Source of the DNA: Puffinus mauretanicus
Lineage: Eukaryota; Chordata; Aves; Procellariiformes; Procellariidae
Direction of reading: 5' to 3'
Length of the DNA: 64,000 bases
Assembly: GCA_023333565.1 (NCBI GenBank)
Contig: JAJKFH010000948.1
Location: forward strand, 2,182,001 to 2,246,000
A program made the translations under genes and the position numbers. The notes below the pieces were generated by a model. It was not told the origin of the DNA. It worked only from the letters and a program-made list of their open reading frames with translations, and searched no databases. How positions within the stretch are numbered: position 1 is the stretch's first letter; each line of letters starts with the position of its first letter. Below, piece by piece: positions 49,001-60,900 of the stretch.

Positions 49001-50719
49001 GTTACAAGTCTGTTATGCTTATACTTCATCATACATCTGTGGACATTTAGGAAGAAACTGAATCCCTTATATTTGTAACACTTATGTTACAACAGCTACA
49101 GCAGCGTGTCTGAAGCTTAACCCTCAGCGTAGTTGCTAGAATTACCAACTATTGGGTGAAATAAGGTTGCACGTGCTTTATTCTTGTTAGTTTCTTGTTT
49201 TTTGCTCCATCTGATATGCTGTTGTTATTTTCATCTGCTGCAGAAGACAAAAGTCTCTCTCCCTCCAAATCCTGACGAGGAAAACTCAGTCTTCCTCTGC
49301 TCTGCTAAGTCTTCAACACTGAAAAGCAATCCCTGATCAGCAAGCCACGTCAAATGCTGTTGCCTCAAAACTAAGCGCTTTTAGAGAGCTCCAACTGTGT
49401 GCTCCAACTGGAGCAATATTTGGAAAGATCCCCGGTTTCCTACCTATCTCGTGGGCCTTCATGCCTGTTCGCCTGGATGTCTTTCCAGCGCCAAACACAT
49501 GTTCTGCTCCCACCACGTCTGTCCCAAGCACACTACAGGAAAAAATGAAGTCCGCTCTGGGTAGAACAGCTCTCATTCCCCCTGTCCCCCCCCTAGAAAA
49601 AAAAAAACCCAAACAAAACCAAAGCCAAAATAACCACCAAAAAACTTCCAAACCTAAACAAAAATTGTAAGCCTCTGAAAGGCTGAATTTAAAAATTCTC
49701 TATGTGGGTTTCCATCTTTCCTGGCCTGCTTGTCTGAGCACCATGATACCAGGTGAGGGTCTACACCCTAGGTGCTAGGAAGGAACTGGTCTTGTTACCG
49801 GTAAGTTTGTAGAGGCTGGTGCACCTTACTGAGGGCTACCGTATTGGGTGCTGGAGGAGGAAGAGGATCATGAGCAGGAAGGTTAGCATCCCTTGCTGTT
49901 CTACACGTTGTGCAACCTAGACACAGATGGCTGGTGAAGACCTCTGCTGATGACATTTGGGTGCTTGTCTGGGGGTGTATTTTTGTCTGCTTCTGTGGTC
50001 CACATCTGGGAGAAGCATAACCCTGAACTAGAGGAGGGGACTGTCCTTGAAATTGCTACTGTGACTAGCAATTTCTGCTCTAGGCAGTGCTGACTGGGGT
50101 CTGGAAGTTATGATGCAACAGGTACCCAGTAAGCCCACATCTGTGCAATGCCACAATAAGACAATTGAGAACAGTGTTTGACTGGATTTTACATGTAACA
50201 AAATAAGTTAGATGATCAGTTCATGTTTCTAGTTAGCCTAGTGTTAATACAGACACCACGTGCTAGAAAATGACATTATTACTTGATGAAAAATAAGGCA
50301 TGGTTTGTTATCTGCAGTGTAACTTGTAATTTATCTTTTTTGATCTGTATCAGAAATGGGAATATTCAAGAAAATCTCTGAGGTTTAGCCACAGTAGCAG
50401 ACAGGGTTACATTTGCAAAGGAGTTGCTTGTTTTGTCTACTTTGAATTGAAATTAAAAACTGTTGCAATGGCAATTAATCTAGTATGAAGAATTAGGAAA
50501 CAAGTACAATTACTTCACTTTTATGGACTTTTGCTAGTAATCCTTTTAGAAGAGGTAATTATAGTGTATTACCCATTGAGTTTTGAAATGTCTACCTTCC
50601 AAAACATTGCACGACAGCTTCAGTTTAGGAAAACCACTTAAAGCAATTGACAAAAGATTTTTGCCGACAAGTGCCATGTAATTGTTTCATTTTGCAATTT
50701 TCATAAAACAAAACTTCGT
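49001..50719. other. Intergenic region, part 3
   Basis: Unique-looking sequence with a nearly pure A/C stretch at 49597-49665. No gene or RNA is recognised. Confidence 0.65.
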
Positions 50720-51537
50720 ATTGGGTTTGCGGGGCAAGGTTTTGGTAGCAGGGGGGCTGCAGGGGTGGGTTCTGTGAGAAGATGCCAGAAGCTTCTCCCA
50801 TGTCCAACAGAGCCAATGCCAGCCAGCTCCAAGAGGGACCCGCCGCTGGCCAAGGCTGAGCCCATCAGTGACAGTGGTAGCGCCTCTATGATAACATAGT
50901 TAAGAAGGGGGAAAAACTGTGCAACTGCAGCCAGAGAGAGGAGTGAGAATATGTGAGAGAAGCAACTCTGCAGACACCCAGGTCAGTGAAAAAGGAGGGG
51001 GAGGAGGTGCTCCAGGCACTGGAGCAGAGATTCCCCTGCAGCCCCTGGTGAAGACCATGGTGGGGCAGGCTGTCCCCCTGCAGCCCATGGAGGTCCACAG
51101 TGGAGCAGATATCCACCTGCAGCCCGTGGAGGACCCCACGCTGGAGCAGGTGGATGCACCCGAAGGAGGCTGTGACCCCATGGGAAGCCCGCGCGGGACC
51201 AGGCTCCTGGCAGCACCTGTGGACCCGTGGAGAGAGGAGCCCAAGCTGGAGCAGATCTTCTGGCAGGACCTGTGACCCCATGGGGGACCCACGCTGGAGC
51301 AGTCTGTTCCTGAAGGACTGCACCCTGTGGAAGGGACCCGCGCTGGAGCAGTTCGTGAAGAACTGCAGCCCGTGGGAAGGACTAAGGTTGGAGAAGTTCG
51401 TGGAGGACTGTCTCCTGTGGGAAGGACCCCACGGTGGAGCAGGGGAAGAGTGTGAGGAGTCCTCCCGCTGAGGAGGAAGGAGCAGCAGAGACAACATGTG
51501 ATGAACTGACCGCAACCCCCATTGCCCGTCCCCCTGA
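50720..51537 (+). mobile_element. GC-rich avian interspersed element, 3' truncated, class unconfirmed
   Basis: The sharp rise in GC at about 50720 (ATTGGGTTTGCGGGGCAAGG) and fall at about 51537 mark an inserted unit in AT-rich DNA. The text resembles a dispersed repeat I remember from many bird genomes; from memory it may belong to LTR elements, but I cannot confirm that. Its centre is made of degenerate CTGCAGCCC...GGAGCAG units. It lies between SRD5A1 and TENT4A. Long ORFs in several frames on both strands follow from the composition and are not called as genes. Confidence 0.5.
51036..51460 (+). repeat. Degenerate tandem units (about 9 x 40-53 bp)
   Basis: Units begin CTGCAGCCCRTGG or CTGTGACCCCATGG and most carry GCTGGAGCAG in their second half. 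Their spacing is irregular (about 40-53 bp) and divergence is high, as in an old minisatellite inside the element. Confidence 0.65.
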
Positions 51538-54415
51538 GAGACTTAAGCGTATCTTCTTGGAGACATTGCTGAGAACACGCTAGAAAGCAATGCAAAAGCC
51601 GTGCTCAATTCAACAAGCACGCCTCGGCTAAGAAGGGCTGCTGCCACATGCTCCTTGACACCCTCCTTCTTACTACTCTAAGCCATGGATCTAAAAATGA
51701 TATCCAGGAGTAATGCTACAGGAATACTTCTTAGGGAACACTTAGTGCTAATTAAACTATGAAGGCAGAAAAGCTTTACCTAATTTATCTGCACCTAGAG
51801 ATCATGTTTCAGGGAGGGTTTTGAGTGTCTTCAGATGCGAACCTCTGGGTGAACGCAAGTTCAATGCATAGCGCTGGATTTTTCCTTTACTATTTTAATG
51901 ACTAATATGAAATTATCACAGTCTAAGTAATCAAATATATTACATTATCTCAATTTAAAATTAATAAAAATTATATCCTGTTTATCAACAAATTAGATCT
52001 CTTTTTGCTCATGAAAATATCCCAGCTTATTTTTTCTTGGTCATTTAGCTCTGTACATACGCTGCTGTATGCTGTCTGCATAGCTATTCATATTTTCTAA
52101 ACTACTTTTCCTAGTATTACTTTATTCTATCAGAAATGATCATATACTGTATTGTTTTATGCTAAATATTATGCTTAATCTATTGGTTCTGAGGCCTAGT
52201 CAAATTTGCAAGGCTTATTTGAAGCATCCTAAAGACTAATTTTATCTTTGGTTACTGATGTTAGTATATCTTAATGACTCTGCTTCAATGCTTGAACACT
52301 TTCAAAATACTACTGGGGACTTTCAAGTCAGTTCTCCTGTTCCGATACAGCCACCATTTTTCAAAGAGGCCGGCAGAGAATGAAAGAGGAAACATATTTG
52401 CCCTTGCAAAACATTAAAATCTGCAAATCTGCATTAGTGCACTGGGCTTCTTTCTCACAGGGTTTCCTCCCAGGGCCACTTCCATATTAGCGAAATCCTG
52501 GCTCTGCGCAGCAGCTGGTTCTTGGTCTCCTGCAGCAAAGACCACACTTGGGGTGGGGGGGCAGAGCTGGAAGCCTCTCAGACTGTTCACTGACACACTG
52601 GTAAGGATTAAAAAGGTTGGATCCCAACCCAATACAGCAGCCAGCAGGACACAATGATAGCACGTACCTGGGGTAGTTTCTGCTAGCTCACAGCGGATAG
52701 GCCTTTATTTAGTCTTGACAATGCTGCTCAACATTTGAACCCCAGTTCATGGATATGATCACACAGCTCTTTCTTTTCTGGTAGAAGTTTATATCTAAGT
52801 TTGTTCTGTTTTTCCCTTTCAATAGCCCAAGAGAAATGGAGCACTCCCTCCTAGAGCAGCTGGAACATGTGGCTTCACTAGTGCTCCCTCTTCAGATCCA
52901 GCCACCCGTGTCCTCTCAGAAACTGGACAGGCAGACAGGCATTTCCAAAAACAAGAGGCTGCAAGTATTAGGGAGCAGGGACAAACATCATCACTGCAAG
53001 GCTCTTGCTAGCGCACTGGTAATGCATTACACCAAATGTTGTACCAATCATTATATAGGTATTCTTTCATCTCTGTAAACAAATAACCTATTGCTTCCAC
53101 CATCCACTTGTACACAACAAAACATAATGTTATTGGCTTTACTTTCAAAGCAAACATGGTAAACCAAGCAAGGGATGTACAAAACATGTTTTTTTTTAAG
53201 AAGCTCAATAGCAAGTTGCAGTTGTGCAACTCTCTCAAATGCAAACCTTGTTTTAGGCTTATCCCTTCAGTTGTCTTGCAACAAGAATTTCCACAACGGC
53301 TTGCTCACATGTATTTTTGTGTGGGCACGTGGGCACATACACAGTGATGGATACATTGCATCACTGCAAAAAGTGGTGCAATTTTACCCAGAGGTCTGTT
53401 TTTCTCACAAAACTGACTGATGTGTGTCTGAAAGGCTGCCCAGACAAGTGCAACTGTTATTGGTAAAACTTAGTAGCATAGAACAGGTTGGGACATTCTC
53501 ATACTAAAATTATTAATTTATTTAAATTAACAAACAGGTGTTAGAGGTGTTTTTCCCCAAACAGGCTGTAAAAACTCTGTGGTAGGCACTCAGGATTTCT
53601 TGCCTGCTGAAAGAATACAAGTTTATATGACAAGTCATTTGTACACTATCTTCATTCCTCAAAAAGACACTATGCTGCTGAAGCACAATTAAAATAGTTG
53701 AAACAGCAGGTGCTACAGTTGTTCCAAATGAAAAGTTCACCATGATCTAGCAGCAGAAGAGGAACCCATATTGAATAGCCTCTGCTACTGTTAATCTTTG
53801 CTCTAACCGCAAGTGTAGAACATCTCAGCTACGTACTTTGTTTTACATAATTAAGAATGTATCACTAGACAAATTTATCTTGTGACTTTTAATAATTACT
53901 TTTTTGAGTGCATCTCGTCAAGTTCACATATGCACCTAGGTTATTCTAATACAACCTTACTATTACAGTCCTCAAGACCTCCTTTGGGATAATGAAATCG
54001 CTGGTACCAAAGCCTTGGTCAACCTCCCCAAGTTATAGCAAGGATTACTTAACAGAAAAAGAAGTATTCAAGCAAGACACCGCAAACCGTATTTTATTAG
54101 TAGGGGATTTTTGAGAAAGATGTAGGCAGTCTGAATAGAAGTGTCTCTTAAAAATTGCTACAGATATTATACCCAATAGCAAGCACACGTTTTCTCCTTC
54201 TGGAATGGTCAGGTCAGAGTTCATTTTCTACTACGTATTTCCAAGAAAAATTTTTCAGTATCAGATATTTTCTAACATAAAAATTCTGTCAAAGCTGCTG
54301 AAAGGGGAAGGGAGCACGAGTGAAGTATGACAAATAAATGGGATATTGTTTAAACAAAAGGCAGTTCTAGCATTTGACCAAGTTGATCACCAGCATACCT
54401 TGGTCTTGAAATGCA
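51538..54415. other. Intergenic region, part 4
   Basis: AT-rich from 51700. Several short ORFs (for example 52836-53078 and 53108-53347 plus) have no recognisable family. No repeat is recognised. Confidence 0.65.
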
Positions 54416-54822
54416 AGAATCATAGAATAGTTTAGGTTGGAAAAGATCTTTAAGATCATCAAGTCCAACTGTTAACCTAGCACTGCCAAGTCCACCACTA
54501 CACCACGTCCCTAAGCGCCACATCTACCCGTCTTTTAAATACCTCCAGGGATGGTGACTCCACCACTTCCCTGGGCAGCCTGTTCCAAGGCCTGACCACT
54601 CTTTCAGTAAAGACATTTTTCCTAATATCCAGTCTAAACCTCCCTTGGCGCAACTTGAGGCCATTTCCTCTTGTCCTATCGCTGGTTACTTGGGAGAAGA
54701 GACCAACCCCCACCTCGCTACAACCTCCTTTCAGGTAGTGATGAGGTCTCCCCTCAGCCTCCTCTTCTCCAGGCTAAACAACCCCAGTTCCCTCAACTGC
54801 TTCTCATAAGACTTGTGCTCTA
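54416..54822 (-). mobile_element. CR1 LINE 3' end, near complete 400 bp
   Basis: On the plus strand it begins with the inverted tail AATCATAGAATAGTTTAGG and runs to CTTCTCATAAGACTTGTGCTC. It is the inverted, near-identical counterpart of 62590-62994, including GTGGTGGAGTCACC-type and AGGCTGCCCAGGGAAG-type blocks. The high similarity suggests one fairly young CR1 subfamily. Confidence 0.92.
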
Positions 54823-56510
54823 ATGAACTGCCTCAAATAAATTCTGTACTTTACTTAAGGAAGGTTCCAGCAGTATAATGCGAATATAAAATATAAACAC
54901 ACAAAGAACAAAACCTTCTTCTCTGATTTTTTTTTAATAATCCAATTAACTAGAATTTCTAAATGCACTGACATTCACAGCCCATACACCTTAGCTTTTC
55001 CTTTTCTGTTACAAGAGAAAGAACACAGATAAGCTGTCAGAGTATCGCATTTCAGATCCCCATCCTGCTATAGGTAAACCATAAATTAATATTATGTGAG
55101 TAAACCAGCTGAACTTTTAGTCAAGATAAATATTTAGCAGCACAGCACCAGAGCAAAACTGAGGCATCAGTACAAATTTTCTGTAAACTATGATAAAGAC
55201 TATTGACTACAGAGAGCTACAGCTCTTGAATATAAGGAGATATACGGAACACTAAGGAGTTTCTCTCACTGTTTACTGTTAAAAGAATCTTTGCCTTTTC
55301 GTAAAGGCCAAAAAAAAGAAAAAAAAAAGGTGGTGGATTAGAGACTAAAGTGCTGCAGCCAGATCTTTTTTTACTGGTTGGTTGTCCCATTAGTGATTTT
55401 TTTTTAACAAATATCCCTAAAGATATAAGATATTAATTCACCATAAACTATGCAAGTATTTAAACACCTAGAGTAGATAATGCTCTTCGACTTCTGTATT
55501 TTTTCCCCTAAAACAGATTTTGATAGCTGGATGATTTAGACACCAAGATTTAAAAAACTGCCACAGGGATGTGATAGGGTTTAGAAATATCTCGATATGT
55601 AAGAGTATGTTTCTAAAATTCTTTTCAGAATATGCTTTAAGTGATCCTATTGAACTTTTATTGTCCACTAACTCCACTTTAGCATTGAGGAGTAAACCAT
55701 CCTTCCCACCATCCTCTCCCTAGGGAGCTGCATGACTGAGTGTTCATCCAAACAGCTAGGATCAAATGTCAAATTGTAGTGTGACAGCAAAAACAACAGG
55801 GGAAGCCTCAAACTTCCTGTAAAGCATTAAAGAAATGATTAAACAATTTGAGAATCAAGTAATGACACTTGCATCAAAGGAATGGGTATTCCTATGTTCT
55901 CCCAAAGCTGCACTTTTTGGATATTGGCCGAGGGCAGGATCGGTCATCCCAGGCAACATTATGAGGAGCAACTGGCAGTCCAAGGGCTTAGCTGAGGTAC
56001 GTTATCATCACTGCAGGACTGCCAGCTTCTCTCCCCTCCGTCCTGTGACTATTGCAGTCAGTAACGATAGAATTTTTTGTTACGCTTATTTACACCACTG
56101 AATAAATCCTTAATGATAGCCAAGACTTCAGCGCAGTAAGTACTGTATAAATGTGGCAGGAAGGAGAGGAGGAAAAAACAACTGTTAAGCAGAAGCTTGG
56201 GTCACAAAGTCCTTTTTCACTACCCATTTTCTGAATGTACTTTTTTTTAAACTAGTATCTAAATTTTAAAAGTAAAATTTATCAGATACACTGCTATAGT
56301 AACCAAACTAATCTAACTCAACAGCAAAGACAGGATTTTGAGCTTTAGACAAAGCTTACTGCAATACCATACCAGAAAACTCAGCATCTGGCAAAATTGT
56401 ATTACCAATTTGTTTTGAAGAACATAACCCAACATATACAGTGTAAACAGATCAGAAGACACTTGGCAAAAGTTTGATTTCCATTGATTTGCAAAGTATA
56501 TTAGCAGCAG
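54823..56510. other. Intergenic region, part 5
   Basis: AT-rich. An A-run near 55311-55328 and short ORFs without family features are the only things seen. Confidence 0.65.
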
Positions 56511-56710
56511 AGTTTTTGGATTTTGTGGGAAGTTTTTTTGGTGAGTTTTTTTTGTTGTTGTTAGGGGTTTTTTTTTTAATTATTATTATGGGGTTGTTGG
56601 GTTGGGGTTTTTTTTGTGGGTTTTGGGGGGTTTTGTTTTGTTTTTTTGTTTGGTTGTTTTTTTGGCATTTTTTTGTTGTTTTTTTGTTTGTTTGTTTTTT
56701 AAGTTTTCTG
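56511..56710. repeat. T/G-only low-complexity tract, about 200 bp
   Basis: The plus strand is almost only T and G (GTTTTTTTG-like runs, GTTGTTGTTAGGGG), interrupted by a TTATTATTATGG piece. On the SRD5A1-sense strand it is A/C-only. It produces a spurious Lys/Asn/Pro-rich antisense ORF. Confidence 0.85.
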
Positions 56711-57836
56711 TAGAATTTCTTAGGGTTTCTTTTCAGCAATTCTAAAAAATTCTTTAATATATTCTTTAATATAAGCATGCAAAGAACACAGATGTGCCTC
56801 AAACCAAAAGTTGGTATGCTTGGGACCCCATCATGTTTTTGAAACCCTTCTGGAGTCCTTCGGGAAAAAAATTTAGGGGTATGAGAACGGACATTAATAA
56901 AACAAGCAGCACTACAAGACTCCAGATTTTTGGAATATAAAATCATCTGCACTGTTATCAGGAGAAGGAAGACACTTGATGTTTTTTAACAGCATAATAA
57001 GAGAATTTTGTAACAATCTTAAGGTTTTTTTAAGAAGTTAAAAAACATTACACAGTTGTTAACAGTGCTAGACTGGCCTAAGTATCCCAAATAAAGAATG
57101 CCTTCCAAAAATAGTGTTCAGTGAGAAAAAACATATTGAATATTGAGATAGTTATCAAATTTGAGAGGTAGATGACAATCTTAATCTATTATTTGGGAAC
57201 AGTAGCACTACAACTGTTTATGTAAATGACATTAAGAATTATCTATACAGTGTCCATAGCTGCGTAAGAGTACAAAGAGGAGGAAGAACACTGTCTCTTA
57301 CCTAACAGCAACTACATTCATCTAATGTCCTTGGTCTGCATCATCAGTTCTCCTGCAAATGCAGGTAGGGGGAAGAAAGGATTAGGAAGGCAAGGAAAAA
57401 AAAAATCAACCCCATTTGTGTATGCAGGCAAATAACAGGCAGATCACACCATCCAGATAGCAGTGAGGGTGACTGGGCTCACGGCACAATCCTCAGGACA
57501 GCGTGGCTAGATCGAGCGGAAAGAGCAGAAGCCTGCATAGGCAGAAAAGGAAGCACCAGAAGTCCTGTACAGTACTTTCCACGATGTGAATTCAGACACA
57601 TTGCCTAATGTATTTATGATGGTGCTCCACTGTTGGAAAAGCATTTCTGTTCCTATTCACCATGTCACCCATCAGATTCTGGGTTTTCATTCAGAGGAAA
57701 AGAAGTAACCAATAGCAGCACTGATGCAGAGGCTTTGTCACAGTGATGATCAGAGTATGTCGTTAATCTGCCAACACCTGTAAAGTGTAGCTGTTACAAA
57801 AAGCATCCATTTCAAAAACGGTGTTAAAAGCACAGC
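56711..57836 (-). other. SRD5A1: SRD5A1 3' UTR and downstream sequence (end unknown)
   Basis: Sequence following the SRD5A1 stop codon. On the minus strand ATTAAA occurs at 56765-56770 and 56753-56758, about 1.07 kb after the stop. These are the first plausible poly(A) signals I see; a canonical AATAAA was not found nearer. The 3' end therefore stays uncertain. Confidence 0.4.
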
Positions 57837-57903
57837 TCAGTACACAAATGGGATCACAATTTTTCTGCACTTTGGGTAGTCTTCAAATTTCTCAAGGTAC
57901 CAT
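57837..57903 (-). CDS. SRD5A1: SRD5A1 exon 5 with stop codon
   Basis: 67 bp to the TGA at 57837-57839; acceptor TTTTTCAG. The codon split with exon 4 restores Gln, then [20 protein letters not shown] followed by Tyr and the stop. Human ends IIIPFLF; a Cys stands where human has Phe in YPKFRK. Length and end position agree with the family. Confidence 0.95.
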
Positions 57904-60900
57904 CTGAAAAACAAAGACAGAAATCTGATGAGTACTGAGTCTTCAAAATGCTGTCAAGGAAATTAAGTAATTGTACAATGTGTTCAATTTAATCCATATA
58001 TTTTCTGGCTACAAACCAAAAAAATGCCTTTAGAACCTACTCCGGATAGAAAACTGCCATTTACCTCACTCATCCTAATGACATCTAATCACCAACTACA
58101 ACAAAACAAAGTTACTGCTGCCAGCAACGGGAAATCAAACCAACAGATGTGGTGACAACAGCCAGGGAAGGAATAGATGTTGTTGCAAAAATGTATGTTG
58201 TTATGCATCCTGAGTATTTGCATTTTAGAAGTAGAAGGGGAAAAAAAAAAACCAAAGACATTCAAGGGCATAACATGTCAAATTGTGTAATGACTTCACA
58301 TGGAAGCAAGGGATACTTCAAATACTGGAATGACAGTCCTGTTCTGGATAGAAACATCTTCAGTTCCAGTCAAGATTTCGATAATCAAACTGAATGTGAC
58401 AAACATTACACTAGCCTTATTGCTAATCCCCCTCAAAGACTATCACTATTTTCAAATTCAGACAATTTTAAAAGAATAAATGCATAGCGCTACCAAATGT
58501 TATTATTTGTCTGGTCACCTTAGATAACAAACACATTTCCTCCTATTTTCAAATATTTATTCTCCTGCTTCTCTAAAATAAGGAGAAAGAATTAACTTCA
58601 TCTGGGCTCCTCAAAGGTGCAAGTATTCATATTATCAATAGCTAACTGCAAGACCAAAGCTGGAATAAGCAAAGAACAAAACATGCAATGCATGATAACC
58701 TGCAGCTGTGGAATACCAGCATTACACTATTTATCCTTTTGAGTCATTTATTCAAAGTTTTTCAAACTAAACAGACTACACCAAAATATTTCTTCACTTA
58801 CATGGATTTGCTATTTTTAGTTTTTATTTTTTCTGTACCCCTTTTCCATTTTTATGCATTTTTCCTTTAGTGCAAATTACTTCCTTGAACAACGTTTAGC
58901 TTTTCATAATGCTCTGTAAGTCAAGAGCTCTTAAAGAGTGCTGTCAAGGCTTAAGATAGACAGAAACCAACCATGGAATTTGAGCCTGAAGAACATAATA
59001 TTCAAGGAGAGACTGAGGAATCTGGCATTGCTTAGTCTGGCGAGGAAGAGACTAAGGGGCCCTGTTATTGCTGCCTACAGGTACTGGAAGGGGAGTTATT
59101 TAAGGCAATGGAGCAAAACTATGAACGAAATGCAAACTCTTGCAGCTGGAATGCAATGGCCTCATGCAAAAGTGCAGGCCAGAGACTGACTGGCTAGATA
59201 GCAGCTCTGCACAAAAGGACAGGGACATCCTGGTGGACAAGTTGAACATGAGTCAGTAATGGATTCCTGCAATGACGAAGGCTAACTGCATACTGGCCTG
59301 CTTTAACAAGTACAGAGCCACCAAGTCAAGTGAAGTGCACATTCTCCACTATTCAGCAGCTGAGAGCCTGCATCTGCATTACTGCCTCCAGTTTTCGGCT
59401 TCCTGTGCAATAGAGATGCCCACTAACTGGAGAAGAGTCCAGCAGATGGTCATTAAGACAACTGCATAGCTGGAACATATAAGAGGAGAGGTTGAGGGAA
59501 CTAGGCTTGTTCAGCCTGGAAAAGAAGTTAAGAGGCAGATCTAATTGCAGTCTTCCACTACCTACAGCGATGTTAGAGAGAAGGCAGAGCCATACCCTTC
59601 CTGGAGGCACACTGCAGGTGGACAACTGGCAGGGGATAAAAGTTGCAACATGGAAAATTCCAACCGGATGTAAAGAAAAAACCCTTTTCCCCATGAGAAT
59701 GAGAAAATTCCTGTCCCAGTGCTTTGCCAGAGATGTGCTGAAGCCTCTACCTTTGGAGATACTCAGAACTCAACAAGATGAGGCCCTGGGCAACCCGGTA
59801 TAGCCTTGTGGTGAGCCCTAGTTGGAGCAGGTCACACCAGATGACTGGACTGAACAACCTCCAGATGCTCCTCCCAACCAAAGATATTCCACGACTCTGC
59901 TCAGTAATAGCAGGTGGTAAAACAAGGAGGGATAGTCACAGGCGACAGGCTTGGAAGGTTCAGGTTGGATAGTAGGAAAAACTTGTTCCCTGGGAGGGTA
60001 ATACAGACCTGGAACACCCTACAAACAAGGTGCAGGAAAACCTCCATTTCTGAAGGTTTTCAAGACTCCACTAGACATAGCCATGGCTGCCCTGACAGAC
60101 CGTTAGCAATGGCATTTTTTTCAACTTATTTCCTCCATAAATTCATGTTTACCTCCTCTTATGCCACTAAGTTTCAGCATGAGAATCAAAGCAGGAAGCT
60201 TAAAATAATCAAAATAAGATTAAGGTGTTCAAATTCTTTTAAACATGCCATTCCTTAAAGAGAATCCTTTGAAGAAACAAGTCTTCTCTAACTATGATCC
60301 TTCTGTAAGCAGGAAAGCCACATTATGAATACATTAGCAGTCAGACTGTTTAATTACAGAGCAGAGACTTTATTACATATCATGTACCAGAACTGTTTTC
60401 ATATTGTCTACACACTTGATTATAGACAATATGATACAGACTTGACTATAAAGTGTGCCTGTTACAGAAGACTTCAGAGTGATTTTCAAAATTTTAATAT
60501 TATAGAAACAAGTTTGAGCCGCAAGGGAAAGTATAGTATATGATCAATTAAGACAATTTTCCCAAACTTGTCTATAATCTTTTCAGATCCAGAATGAACT
60601 ATGTTCATTTAAAAATTATTTTGACCACCTCGTTGTACCTTGTGTCCGTTTATGCTCAGTACCATCCCGCTGAAATCATGCAGTGCTTAATACTACTCAT
60701 TCTCTATCATATTCTCCACTGCAGTAGCAGAGTCCTTCACAAGACTTGCTATGCAACATCCCTATGGGATGAGGCGTAATTTGTGAAATGGAAATGAAGT
60801 GTGGCATAGAGACAACAGAAATTATAAGACACAAACACTTACTGGTGGTGTTGTTTTGCCCTTGAACCCAAGATGAAAAGCGTACACAATGCAAAGGCAA

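Larger units (their letters stand above)
57904..60842. other. SRD5A1 intron 4
   Basis: 2.9 kb. AT-rich sequence to about 58930, then a mosaic of old CR1 pieces to about 60110, then AT-rich sequence. Confidence 0.8.

Noticed and set aside
50886..51595. 209- and 231-codon minus-strand ORFs and overlapping plus ORFs
   Set aside because: They fall wholly inside the GC-rich element with tandem units; all frames stay open because of composition, and no protein family is recognised.
56452..56952. 166-codon Lys/Asn/Pro-rich minus-strand ORF
   Set aside because: Generated by the T/G-only tract at 56511-56710; no domain.
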